Below are positions 1 to 5,988 of a DNA stretch of 7,115 bases, piece after piece (within the stretch, counting starts at the first letter, position 1; each line of letters opens with the position of its first letter). A program made the position numbers and the translations under genes. The notes beneath the pieces are model-generated. The model was given only the letters and a program-made list of their open reading frames with translations, was not told the DNA's origin and made no database searches. The stretch covers positions 1 to 7,115 of the forward strand of contig JAEMQG010000091.1 in the NCBI GenBank assembly GCA_022758935.1, written 5' to 3'. This DNA comes from Candidatus Nitrosopumilus sp. GTDB lineage: Archaea; Thermoproteota; Nitrososphaeria; Nitrososphaerales; Nitrosopumilaceae.

Positions 1-174
1 AATGTATGCAAATAAAATTCCAAACGGTATGGGTGCATATTTTATTGAACTAATTCCTATTTTTAGATCCTTGATTCTCTTTTTAGTTTCTTTAATGAGA
101 AGAAGTGATGCCCCTACTGTTAGGATATAGTATCCAATTAAGAAAATATCTGACTGAAAAAAATCTCCTAACAT
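1..174 (-). CDS. N-terminal part of an unrecognised membrane protein (runs off left edge)
   Basis: An open frame starts with ATG at 174 and continues without a stop to base 1, giving 58 residues of the N-terminus. It begins MLGDFFQSDIFLIGYY. Two hydrophobic stretches are visible, at about residues 9-27 and 44-58. Between them lies a basic segment (KETKKRIKDLK, residues 28-38), as expected for a short cytoplasmic loop between membrane helices. A TATA-like box about 23 bases upstream of the ATG supports this start and a leaderless transcript. The family cannot be recognised from this fragment and no function is claimed. A longer stop-free frame on the same strand (277 to 92) overlaps it in another register, but it is less hydrophobic and has no matching promoter. 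Confidence 0.6.
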   Translation of the reverse strand, partial: MLGDFFQSDIFLIGYYILTVGASLLLIKETKKRIKDLKIGISSIKYAPIPFGILFAYI

Positions 175-192
175 AATCTGTGCTGTTATACA

Positions 193-200
193 TTATAAAA
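193..200 (-). promoter_or_regulatory. TATA-like box for the left-edge membrane protein gene
   Basis: The minus strand reads TTTATAAT after a run of T. Its centre lies about 23 bases before the ATG at 174, which fits an archaeal promoter firing at or very near the start codon. This is inferred from spacing and composition only. Confidence 0.45.
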
Positions 201-510
201 AAATCTAACTCATTAAAGATCAATTTGATTTGATACGCTAAACCCCTAGTATTACGTATGAGAAATGACTTTGCCAATTTTTGAGTTGATTCTACGTGAT
301 GACTGTGGTGCCTTATTCGTTAGTCCAACAAGAATCATGTTTTCTGCTTTTATCCTAAAAGTCATCTACTTGTCTTTCGAAAATAGTATCCCCAATTATG
401 ATTGACAAAAACGGTGTAATTAAAAATATATTTTGAGATTCCACATAGGAAAACATGGTATGGAGATCGCATCTTTTTTTGAAAATATCTGTTGAGATTT
501 TCAATCAAAG

Positions 511-518
511 TATAAATA
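511..518 (+). promoter_or_regulatory. TATA-like box for the arginine decarboxylase gene
   Basis: The plus strand reads TATAAATA. Its centre is about 29 bases before the TTG at 544. Transcription would begin at about 538-542, leaving almost no leader, and this supports the TTG as the true start. Confidence 0.55.
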
Positions 519-543
519 ATTAAACTCTTTCAACAAGAAAGAA

Positions 544-1095
544 TTGCTAGATTTAGTTGCCAAAAAATTGTTCCTCACAAATGGTAAAGGCGTTCATGAA
601 GATAGATTGACGAGTTTTGAATATGCCTTAAGAGATGCTGGAATTGCAGGCACTAATCTTGTTTTAATTTCAAGTATATTTCCACCAAATGCAAAATTAA
701 TTTCCAGAAATGAGGGTCTCAAACAAATCCAACATGGACAGATTTTATTTACAATTTATTCAAAGAATCAAACAAATGAGGCTCATAGATTATGTTCTGC
801 CTCAGTTGGTATTGCACGACCAAAAGATACGAATCGATATGGCTATCTTTCAGAATACGAATCATATGGACAAAATGAACAACAATCAGGTGATTATGCT
901 GAAGACATTGCAGCACAAATGCTGGCATCATCCCTTGGCATTCCATTTGATATTGATAAAGACTGGAATGAAAAAAGGCAACAATGGACAATCTCTGGTC
1001 AGATTTACAAAACACAAAATATTACTCAATCAGCAAAAGGTGATAAGGATGGTAAGTGGACTACTGTCTTTGCAGCTGCTGTTTTGCTTGTATAG
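544..1095 (+). CDS. pdaD: Pyruvoyl-dependent arginine decarboxylase (PvlArgDC)
   Basis: This 183-residue enzyme should convert arginine to agmatine, the first step towards putrescine and also the source of agmatine used to modify tRNA-Ile2 in archaea. The proenzyme cleaves itself to make a pyruvoyl cofactor. Compared from memory with the Methanocaldococcus jannaschii enzyme, the key features are present. The self-cleavage site is S43-S44 within LISSIFPP (S44 becoming the pyruvoyl group). N38 corresponds to the processing-related Asn47. E104 in the SEYE segment corresponds to catalytic Glu109. The C-terminus (TTVFAAAVLLV) matches the family ending. The start is TTG: an in-frame TAA lies at 517-519 with no ATG after it, and the TATA box is correctly spaced. 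The gene ends 2 bases from the stop of the convergent gene. Identification is firm; actual substrate preference is inferred from the family. Confidence 0.93.
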   Translation: MLDLVAKKLFLTNGKGVHEDRLTSFEYALRDAGIAGTNLVLISSIFPPNAKLISRNEGLKQIQHGQILFTIYSKNQTNEAHRLCSASVGIARPKDTNRYGYLSEYESYGQNEQQSGDYAEDIAAQMLASSLGIPFDIDKDWNEKRQQWTISGQIYKTQNITQSAKGDKDGKWTTVFAAAVLLV

Positions 1096-1097
1096 TT

Positions 1098-2255
1098 TTA
1101 TTTTTTATACCCTTTGAGATAAAATACTGCCGCCGCAATTGCCCCAACTGTAATAATTATTACAATAATAATTGATTCATCAAAATATGTTTCAATTTTT
1201 TTGTGTGCTAATAACTCACTACCACCCAATGAAAAAATTAACTCATCTTTGTTTATTGATTTTTTTTCACCAAAAATATATTTTCCTTGAACTCTTTTTC
1301 CCTGCTCTGGGTCAAAAATCCAACCTTGTTTTGTAATTTCTTTTGGAATTTTTTCACCATCTACTATCTGAGTTGAAACGATATTTCCTCTTACATCTGA
1401 GACATTAGTGGATTCTGGAGATAATATTATCACTTGTAATATTGAATTTAATGGATAAAATCCAGTTGAAAAATAATCTGATCTTTTCAATTCATCTGCT
1501 TTCAGAAATTCTAACGGACTGATTTCATTAACTGATGAAGCCATATTTGGATAATCTACTGATAATTTCAATTGCAGCAATGATTTCTTTTCTAATGGTA
1601 TGATTGAAAATATCATCTTTGATTTTTCTTCTTTGGATAGATTCTTTGCTATGTCGTAAAATCCTCCAGACTCTCTAATACCTTTTGAGAGTAATAATGC
1701 CGAGATTTTTTCATACATAGACTCTGTATCTTCCATAGGCATTGTATACACTGCAGATATTGTACCTTTACTTGAAATTGTTCCTGATGTGTCAAGTGCT
1801 TTACTCATCTCATCATTAGTTTGAATAAATATAGAATGAAATTTTGCATTAGTATCGAATGTCTGATTTAGTTCATCAATAAATGATTCTGCAATCTTTC
1901 TTGTTGAGTTTTGAATTGCTGGAAAATTTTTGTCTGTCGTGTCTCTTGCAACATTTATGATGATACATGATTCATCAATCACGCCCAAAATACACTGATT
2001 CTGGTTTGTCAAAACTATGGCTGTTATTCTATTGTTTTCTCTAATTCTTTGTTCTAATTCGGCAGGAATTTTTATTTCTTGTACATTTGTACTTTGTAGA
2101 GTGATTGATGCTGTGACGTTTTGGGATATGCTTTTATCAATTATCACTTGTGCTGTCTCTTGAAATGTGGCAAGACTCATTTCTTGTGAATACACATAAT
2201 TTGTTGTAAAAATTAGTATTCCAATTAATCCAAATAAAACCATAATCTTTTGCAT
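1098..2255 (-). CDS. Secreted, C-terminally membrane-anchored protein of unknown function
   Basis: With the ATG at 2255 the product has 385 residues. It has a signal peptide at about residues 1-23, a hydrophobic core at 4-16 and a good signal-peptidase site VYS|QE. A long polar ectodomain follows, then a single membrane helix at about 361-380 and a short basic tail (KGYKK). Five N-X-S/T sequons lie in the ectodomain (Asn46, 116, 130, 205, 284), fitting archaeal surface N-glycosylation. Two cysteines at 88 and 97 could form a disulfide. An in-frame ATG at 2306 would add 17 polar residues ahead of the signal peptide. I prefer 2255 because the signal peptide is then of normal length, and a TATA-like box and a GGAG lie just ahead of it. 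I do not recognise the family. A cell-surface role is inferred from topology only. Confidence 0.85.
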   Translation of the reverse strand: MQKIMVLFGLIGILIFTTNYVYSQEMSLATFQETAQVIIDKSISQNVTASITLQSTNVQEIKIPAELEQRIRENNRITAIVLTNQNQCILGVIDESCIIINVARDTTDKNFPAIQNSTRKIAESFIDELNQTFDTNAKFHSIFIQTNDEMSKALDTSGTISSKGTISAVYTMPMEDTESMYEKISALLLSKGIRESGGFYDIAKNLSKEEKSKMIFSIIPLEKKSLLQLKLSVDYPNMASSVNEISPLEFLKADELKRSDYFSTGFYPLNSILQVIILSPESTNVSDVRGNIVSTQIVDGEKIPKEITKQGWIFDPEQGKRVQGKYIFGEKKSINKDELIFSLGGSELLAHKKIETYFDESIIIVIIITVGAIAAAVFYLKGYKK

Positions 2256-2276
2256 GGATTGCATCTCCTGCGATGA

Positions 2277-2286
2277 ATTTATTAAA
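2277..2286 (-). promoter_or_regulatory. Possible TATA box deciding the start of the surface protein gene
   Basis: The minus strand reads TTTAATAAAT, centred about 26 bases before the ATG at 2255, the spacing seen at other genes here. A GGAG at 2268-2265 also lies 9 bases before that ATG. Both cannot be used in one transcript, because the TATA box would start transcription downstream of the GGAG. Either one favours 2255 over the upstream ATG at 2306, which has only a weak AT-rich box around 2339. Confidence 0.35.
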
Positions 2287-2528
2287 TTTACTCTTGTTTT
2301 ATTCATCTATTTTTTAGATCTTAGTCTTTGATGAAATTATTTTGCTAATTTTACCAGAACCATGTTTAGTGCTTTTGACGTTTTTTCTATCTTCTTTACA
2401 ATCTTGGAATCACGATTGGAATCATGGCTGGTTCTGTAAGAAAAATCAAATCAAAAAAACTCGACTGGGGATAATTTTAAACATTTAAATCAGATAATTT
2501 TAAACTTGAAATTGACATCGAATTCAAA

Positions 2529-2575
2529 CCGTTCGGGGAACAAGCTGGCAGTCCATGCGTTGGATTGCCAGCCCC
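2529..2575 (+). ncRNA. Candidate structured small RNA: GC-rich 12-bp hairpin in AT-rich DNA
   Basis: Thirty of these 47 bases are G or C, in a neighbourhood of very low GC; in AT-rich archaea such islands between genes often mark structured RNA. The arms GCTGGCAGTCCA (2544-2555) and TGGATTGCCAGC (2561-2572) pair over 12 positions with one G-U, closing a 5-base loop. GGG just upstream and CCC just downstream could extend the stem past a small bulge, and GTTC/GAAC at 2531-2541 can form a second small hairpin. TATA-like boxes 20-40 bases upstream on the plus strand and a T-run at 2612-2618 would bound a transcript of about 100 bases. A 38-codon TTG frame (2506-2622) crosses it but looks unlike protein. 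The strand and RNA class are uncertain, and no known RNA family was recognised. Confidence 0.4.
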
Positions 2576-2615
2576 ATATTATTATAAAATTTTCAAAAAC
2601 ACATAGAATGGTTTT

Positions 2616-2623
2616 TTTATAAT
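2616..2623 (+). promoter_or_regulatory. TATA-like box for the zinc-ribbon gene
   Basis: The plus strand reads TTTATAAT following a T-run, centred about 22-23 bases before the TTG at 2642. This supports a leaderless transcript that begins at the TTG. Confidence 0.5.
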
Positions 2624-2641
2624 TTCATTTAAACAGACTAA

Positions 2642-2794
2642 TTGAGTGATTTCATTGCGAGATGTAGGACATGTAAAAGTAAAACCATGATCCCTGATCA
2701 AGGACCATGTACCGATTTAGAATATGCAGAATACATTAAAGCATACAATATACAATGCAAGTGTGGTAAAAATGACTGGGAGTTATTATCTTAA
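2642..2794 (+). CDS. Small zinc-ribbon protein, 50 residues
   Basis: The frame reads SDFIARCRTCKSKTMIP after an initiator TTG and ends in NDWELLS. The first knuckle is C8-x2-C11 and the second is C39-x-C41 followed by GKND, with a further C23 between them. This gives four likely zinc ligands in the order expected of a zinc ribbon, although the second pair is the tight CxC form rather than CxxC. The start is set by an in-frame TAA immediately before the TTG and by the TATA box upstream; the only internal ATG (residue 16) would remove the first knuckle. Small zinc ribbons of this sort bind nucleic acid or protein partners, but no specific role can be read here. Its short length and TTG start make it easy to miss. 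Confidence 0.65.
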   Translation: MSDFIARCRTCKSKTMIPDQGPCTDLEYAEYIKAYNIQCKCGKNDWELLS

Positions 2795-2859
2795 ATCAAT
2801 AGTGAAGACAGGATAAACAGATTTGAAAAAATTAGCACTAGGAAAAAACATACTTTAAA

Positions 2860-2867
2860 TTTAAATA
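2860..2867 (+). promoter_or_regulatory. TATA-like box for the ribbon-helix-helix gene
   Basis: TTTAAATA lies within a longer run of TTTAAA units, centred about 27 bases before the ATG at 2891. This spacing favours 2891 over the out-of-frame ATG at 2881. Confidence 0.5.
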
Positions 2868-2890
2868 CAAATATCATAAAATGAGAAAAG

Positions 2891-3031
2891 ATGTCAAAAA
2901 GAATAACAATCATGATTGATGACGACATTGATAAAAAACTCAGACAACGTCAAGCGAGAATAATTCAGCAAACTAGCGAATCATACAGTTATTCTAAAAC
3001 AATAAACGATGTTTTAAGAAAAGTCATGTGA
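2891..3031 (+). CDS. Small ribbon-helix-helix (CopG/Arc-like) DNA-binding protein, 46 residues
   Basis: The product starts MSKRITIMIDDDIDKKL and ends SKTINDVLRKVM. The pattern is that of a ribbon-helix-helix domain. A short strand (RITIMID, residues 4-10) would contact DNA in the dimer. Helix A runs about 11-30, a turn (YSYS) follows, and helix B is about 35-46. The protein is essentially the domain alone, at the lower end of the family's size. Such proteins are dimeric repressors, antitoxins or plasmid copy-number regulators. No toxin-like gene lies next to it, so a stand-alone regulator is more likely than an antitoxin. It has its own promoter and sits 96 bases after the zinc-ribbon gene on the same strand. 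It converges with the peptidase gene 33 bases away. The target is unknown. Confidence 0.72.
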   Translation: MSKRITIMIDDDIDKKLRQRQARIIQQTSESYSYSKTINDVLRKVM

Positions 3032-3064
3032 TTATTATTTTTCCGAGTATGTTTTTTAAAAATT
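3032..3064. terminator. T-rich convergent spacer, possible terminators on both strands
   Basis: This 33-base gap lies between two converging stop codons. It has TTATTATTTTT for the plus strand, and a TTTTTTAAAAA block whose T-run reads on either strand. T-runs without a hairpin can terminate archaeal transcription. Nothing stronger supports the call. Confidence 0.3.
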
Positions 3065-4837
3065 CTAGTTTAGTGCTGAAAGATCTTTCACTTGACTCTC
3101 AATGTAATTAAATCCCTCTTGCCAAAACTTTTGGGAACCTATGTCAAAACCATACTCTGCCAATAATTTTTCTGGTTTTTTAGACCCACCCGCAGCAAGA
3201 ATGTTGATATATGAAGGAACGAAATCATCTCCTTCTTTTTTATATCTCTGAAATAATGACAATGCAAGTAAATTTCCAAATGAATATGCATAACAGTAAA
3301 ACGGCGTATGATAAAAATGAGGAATACAACTCCATTCTATTGCAAAATCTTCTGAAACAATAACAGAATCACCAAGCTGCTCTTTCAAATTTTGAATGTA
3401 TGTCTTTGAAATTTCATCGACGGTTGTTCCTTTTCCAATCTGTTCATGTGCTGCTACTTCAAAAATAGTGAAAAATGCTTGGCGCATAATTGTCGCATAT
3501 AGATCATCGATTTTTTCTGAAAGCATAATTTTTTTCTCATCATCTGTTATTTTATCTGATAAATTGTCATACAACAACAACTCTGAAAAAGTAGATGCTG
3601 TCTCAGATAATGGCAATGATGCATCTTGAACCAGAATTGACCTATCTTGTGCTGTTTGACTATGTATTGCATGACCCAATTCATGTGCCAATGTGAAAAC
3701 ATCCCTTGTTTTTCCAGTAAAGTTGACTAGTACATACGGCGTGATCTTTGGAGTTAATGTACTACAAAATGCCCCATCTCTTTTTCCCATCCTGATGGAT
3801 GAGTCAACGTGTTTTTCATTGAATACTTTTTTGGCAAACTCTTCTAACTTTGGACTAAATCTTTTCAGTGATTCAAAAACAAGTTTGACTGATTTATCAT
3901 ATTGATAATTTTTTTCTTTTATGTTGGATGCTGCTGGGGCATATAGATCATACCTGCGCAATTTTTTCATTTTTAGCATTTTTGCTTTTTGTGTGAAAAA
4001 CTTTTGAAACACTGGGGAATTTTTCCTACACACTGTAAGAAGCGATTCTATTGTTTTATCGTCTATATCATTTCCAATATTTCTCATTGAAATCGGAGAC
4101 TTGTATCCTCGAATTTCAATTCCCTCATCTTTCCAATTCAAAACAATGTTTTGGTAAATTTCTCCTAACACCCCCTTGTTTTCTGTATATTTTGTTAGGA
4201 TTGTTTTGTATGCTGTTTCTCTAATTTTTGGATTCGTGTTTCTTATGTAATTTGTAATTTCTTCACGCGTCATTTTTTTTGTTTTACCTCCAACATTCAT
4301 TTTATACTCATACGCACTAGTCATCTTATCGCATATCTTCACTAGTGCGGAAATTCCTGTAACATCCAAAGTATTGATGATTTTTTCTTCAGGTTCAGAA
4401 AGTGCATATTTTGCAAATAGTCTTTTATGACTAAGATATTCTGAAAGTTCTCCTGAATCTTTAATCAATCTTTTTGCATTTTTGTCATCTACTTGAGTTT
4501 TCCACCACAAATCAAAAAATAAAATTTTATTGGAAATTTCTGATCCAAGCTTTGACATTCTTGTCATAAGAGATGTGGCCTCATCTGATTGCGTATCTGC
4601 AGAATATGATAATGATGCATATCCGCCAATCCTGCCCATTTTTTCAGAAATCTCTTCAATTTCATGTAAAATATTCATAAATTTTTTTGATGACATTTTA
4701 GGATTCAGTTCTGATTTTACCTTTTCAAATTTTTTTGCCAGTACCTCTAAATCTGTAATTTGTTTTTGAAATGCTGGACTTTTTGGATCTTTTACTAGTT
4801 CTGTTAGGTCCCATTTGGCAAGTTTATACTCTGACAT
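3065..4837 (-). CDS. pepF: Oligoendopeptidase F, M3-family zinc metallopeptidase
   Basis: The 590-residue protein has the layout of M3B oligoendopeptidases: an all-helical N-terminal region up to about residue 200 and a C-terminal catalytic region. The zinc site is HELGH (385-389), with H385 and H389 as ligands and E386 as the catalytic base. The third ligand is probably E412 in LSETAST. The substrate-binding stretch HFYHTPFYCYAYSFG (507-521) matches the conserved segment near the C-terminus of the family. There is no signal peptide, so it should act in the cytoplasm on short peptides. Full length is close to the family's usual 560-610. The ATG at 4837 has a TATA-like box 26 bases upstream, so the transcript is likely leaderless. 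It is a single gene flanked by non-operonic neighbours. Confidence 0.95.
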   Translation of the reverse strand: MSEYKLAKWDLTELVKDPKSPAFQKQITDLEVLAKKFEKVKSELNPKMSSKKFMNILHEIEEISEKMGRIGGYASLSYSADTQSDEATSLMTRMSKLGSEISNKILFFDLWWKTQVDDKNAKRLIKDSGELSEYLSHKRLFAKYALSEPEEKIINTLDVTGISALVKICDKMTSAYEYKMNVGGKTKKMTREEITNYIRNTNPKIRETAYKTILTKYTENKGVLGEIYQNIVLNWKDEGIEIRGYKSPISMRNIGNDIDDKTIESLLTVCRKNSPVFQKFFTQKAKMLKMKKLRRYDLYAPAASNIKEKNYQYDKSVKLVFESLKRFSPKLEEFAKKVFNEKHVDSSIRMGKRDGAFCSTLTPKITPYVLVNFTGKTRDVFTLAHELGHAIHSQTAQDRSILVQDASLPLSETASTFSELLLYDNLSDKITDDEKKIMLSEKIDDLYATIMRQAFFTIFEVAAHEQIGKGTTVDEISKTYIQNLKEQLGDSVIVSEDFAIEWSCIPHFYHTPFYCYAYSFGNLLALSLFQRYKKEGDDFVPSYINILAAGGSKKPEKLLAEYGFDIGSQKFWQEGFNYIESQVKDLSALN

Positions 4838-4858
4838 ATGACTATCTTATTTTGTAAC

Positions 4859-4868
4859 TATTAAAAAA
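4859..4868 (-). promoter_or_regulatory. TATA-like box for pepF
   Basis: The minus strand reads TTTTTTAATA, centred about 26 bases before the ATG at 4837. This is the expected spacing for a leaderless archaeal transcript. Confidence 0.45.
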
Positions 4869-4957
4869 TGCATGGGGGGTCTATTGCCTCTTAAACCATT
4901 TTGATGGATTTTGATTGTTTTTGCGGGAAAGAACAAAAAGTTTTAAAATTTTTACCT

Positions 4958-4999
4958 GGAACTTGAGACCAAAAACGAGAGTTACTTGGTGAGAGTTCC
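4958..4999 (+). ncRNA. Candidate structured RNA hairpin with GNRA loop
   Basis: Three nested stems can form. GGAACT (4958-4963) pairs with AGTTCC (4994-4999), ACCAA (4968-4972) with TTGGT (4986-4990), and AAC (4974-4976) with GTT (4981-4983). The last closes a GAGA tetraloop, which is of the stable GNRA type. The internal loop between the first two stems (TGAG against GAG) can form tandem G-A pairs, as in kink-turn-like motifs, though it is not a textbook kink-turn. The GNRA loop exists only if the plus strand is transcribed. A TTTTAAAA at 4940-4947 is too close to be its promoter, so the transcript source is unclear. It could be a small RNA or a leader of the downstream tiny frame. Confidence 0.25.
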
Positions 5000-5101
5000 A
5001 ATTACAATATGATTTTACAAAATGGTATTTATGGAATACTGATGATTACTATGAATCATTTCTACGTGAGTGTTTTAAGTAAATTTTATAATTATATTAT
5101 T

Positions 5102-5179
5102 ATGTCAAATAACAACGAAATCCCACCTGCTTGGGAATCTATACTAGGATTATCTTGGATAATTCTAGATGAGGAATAG
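5102..5179 (+). CDS. Possible microprotein, 25 residues
   Basis: The frame reads MSNNNEIPPAWESILGLSWI and then ILDEE before TAG. It has a polar N-terminus, a hydrophobic stretch with two tryptophans and an acidic end, which looks more protein-like than the other tiny frames in the window. A weak box (TTTTAAGT, 5073-5080) has the right spacing of about 25 bases; the stronger TTTTATAAT (5084-5092) is too close. No family is recognised. It may be a chance frame. Confidence 0.3.
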   Translation: MSNNNEIPPAWESILGLSWIILDEE

Positions 5180-5233
5180 TTTATAAACAAAAGATTAGAA
5201 TATGAATTTCCAAGTATTTGTTTAATCAAATAT

Positions 5234-5773
5234 CTAGTATTTTTTCAAAGTATCTTTGTATCTCTTGATAGATTCTACAATGATTTCTTTTGCTTCTCTG
5301 GACCCTCTCCATCCTAAAATCTCTACTTTTTTTCCTTCCAAATCTTTGTAAACCTGGAAAAAATGTCCAATCTCTGAGCGGTAATGGTCTTCGATATCTG
5401 TAATGTCTACCGTGTGAAGATACCTGGGATCATTTGTTGAAACACAAATAATTTTGTCATCTAGTTTTCCATCATCTTTCATTTGCAGTAATCCAATTGG
5501 CCTTGCCTCAATTAGTATTCCTGGATATGTGGGATTTGTTACAAGTACTAGTGCATCAAGTGGGTCTCCATCTTCTGATAGTGTCTGAGGAATAAGACCA
5601 TAGTCACCTGGATAATGAAATGGTGAAAACAGTACTCTGTCTAGTTTTATCATATTGTGTTTTTTATCGTATTCATATTTGTTCATAGATCCCTTTGGAA
5701 TCTCTACTATTACATTGATTATTTCTGGAATATCTGCCCCTGACTCTATGTCATGCCAAAAGTTTTTGCTCAT
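5234..5773 (-). CDS. ppa: Inorganic pyrophosphatase, family I (soluble)
   Basis: This 179-residue cytoplasmic enzyme hydrolyses pyrophosphate to phosphate and so pulls biosynthetic reactions forward. The family signature EDGDPLDALV lies at 67-76, with metal ligands D68 and D73; D70 lies between them. By comparison with the E. coli enzyme from memory, other active-site residues are in place: E24, K32 and E34 (in KYEYD), R46, Y58, D100 and D105 with K107, and Y142-K143. The length matches the usual 170-180. The ATG at 5773 has no Shine-Dalgarno sequence. It faces away from the 103-residue gene across a 215-base divergent region that holds its promoter. Nothing appears truncated or unusual. Confidence 0.96.
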   Translation of the reverse strand: MSKNFWHDIESGADIPEIINVIVEIPKGSMNKYEYDKKHNMIKLDRVLFSPFHYPGDYGLIPQTLSEDGDPLDALVLVTNPTYPGILIEARPIGLLQMKDDGKLDDKIICVSTNDPRYLHTVDITDIEDHYRSEIGHFFQVYKDLEGKKVEILGWRGSREAKEIIVESIKRYKDTLKKY

Positions 5774-5820
5774 CTTCTAGAGATTGAAACAATGGAATCT
5801 GTATATGAATTCTATTACTT

Positions 5821-5833
5821 TTTTTATAAATTT
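5821..5833 (-). promoter_or_regulatory. TATA-like box for ppa
   Basis: The minus strand reads AATTTATAAAAA here, about 54 bases before the ATG at 5773, which would leave a leader of roughly 25-30 bases. A weaker TATATAC-like element nearer to 5803 would give an almost leaderless transcript instead. The choice is not decided by the sequence. Confidence 0.35.
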
Positions 5834-5988
5834 TGAATGTTGGTTCTATATTATGTTGTGAATTACTTTAGCCAGATATGCTTGCTAATATCGGTCAAGT
5901 TGAACTATTATCTGTGGAGATGACTAGATGAAATCCTCAAACAATATAGATTGGTAAGATAATTTTCCATAAATAGAGTAAACAAATC

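Larger units (their letters stand above)
175..543. other. Divergent intergenic region, no convincing gene
   Basis: This stretch separates the left-edge membrane gene from the arginine decarboxylase gene and must hold both promoters. A second AT-rich box (AAATATAT near 424-431) lies in its middle. Only short frames are present: minus 338-252 (28 residues), minus 472-362 (36 residues), and plus 454-522 (22 residues). None has a recognisable motif. No strong hairpin or repeat was seen. Confidence 0.5.
2307..2641. other. Intergenic stretch holding a candidate structured RNA
   Basis: No gene of normal length is present. The left part (2337-2440) is stop-free on the minus strand for about 35 codons but has no usable start; it carries a 12-base direct repeat unit (TGGAATCA at 2405 and 2417). 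The middle holds AT-rich boxes (TTTAAAT at 2484-2490, TTTAAAC at 2499-2505). These are followed by the GC-rich hairpin region annotated separately and the promoter of the zinc-ribbon gene. Confidence 0.5.
4838..5233. other. Intergenic stretch with a hairpin and one tiny frame
   Basis: About 400 bases separate the peptidase start from the pyrophosphatase stop. They hold the pepF promoter, a branched hairpin at 4958-4999, an AT-rich box at 5084-5092 that could act on either strand, and a 25-codon frame at 5102. No gene of ordinary length is visible on either strand. Confidence 0.5.

Noticed and set aside
92..277. 61-codon minus-strand frame at the left edge
   Set aside because: It overlaps the hydrophobic N-terminal frame starting at 174, which has a matching promoter; the longer frame runs through that promoter and lacks any of its own.
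252..338. 28-codon minus-strand frame in the first intergenic region
   Set aside because: No promoter at the right distance, no motif; length expected by chance.
362..472. 36-codon minus-strand frame in the first intergenic region
   Set aside because: Composition looks random and no promoter or ribosome binding site precedes it.
710..1117. Long frames on both strands inside the arginine decarboxylase gene
   Set aside because: They are out-of-register readings of a gene whose catalytic residues are all in the 544 frame.
2506..2622. 38-codon TTG frame across the GC-rich hairpin
   Set aside because: It has a TATA-like element upstream, but the peptide looks random and the perfect stem explains the base composition better; kept only as an alternative to the RNA reading.
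3396..4769. Plus-strand frames inside the peptidase gene
   Set aside because: They lie opposite a firmly identified M3 peptidase and show the composition of an antisense reading.
291..5069. Shared 9-mer TCTACGTGA at about 291 and 5061, both in intergenic DNA
   Set aside because: Two copies of a 9-mer with no shared context around them are not enough to call a regulatory motif.
5879..5932. 17-codon frame ahead of the 103-residue gene, overlapping a 9-codon frame by ATGA
   Set aside because: Both are too short to separate from chance and no promoter stands ahead of them.
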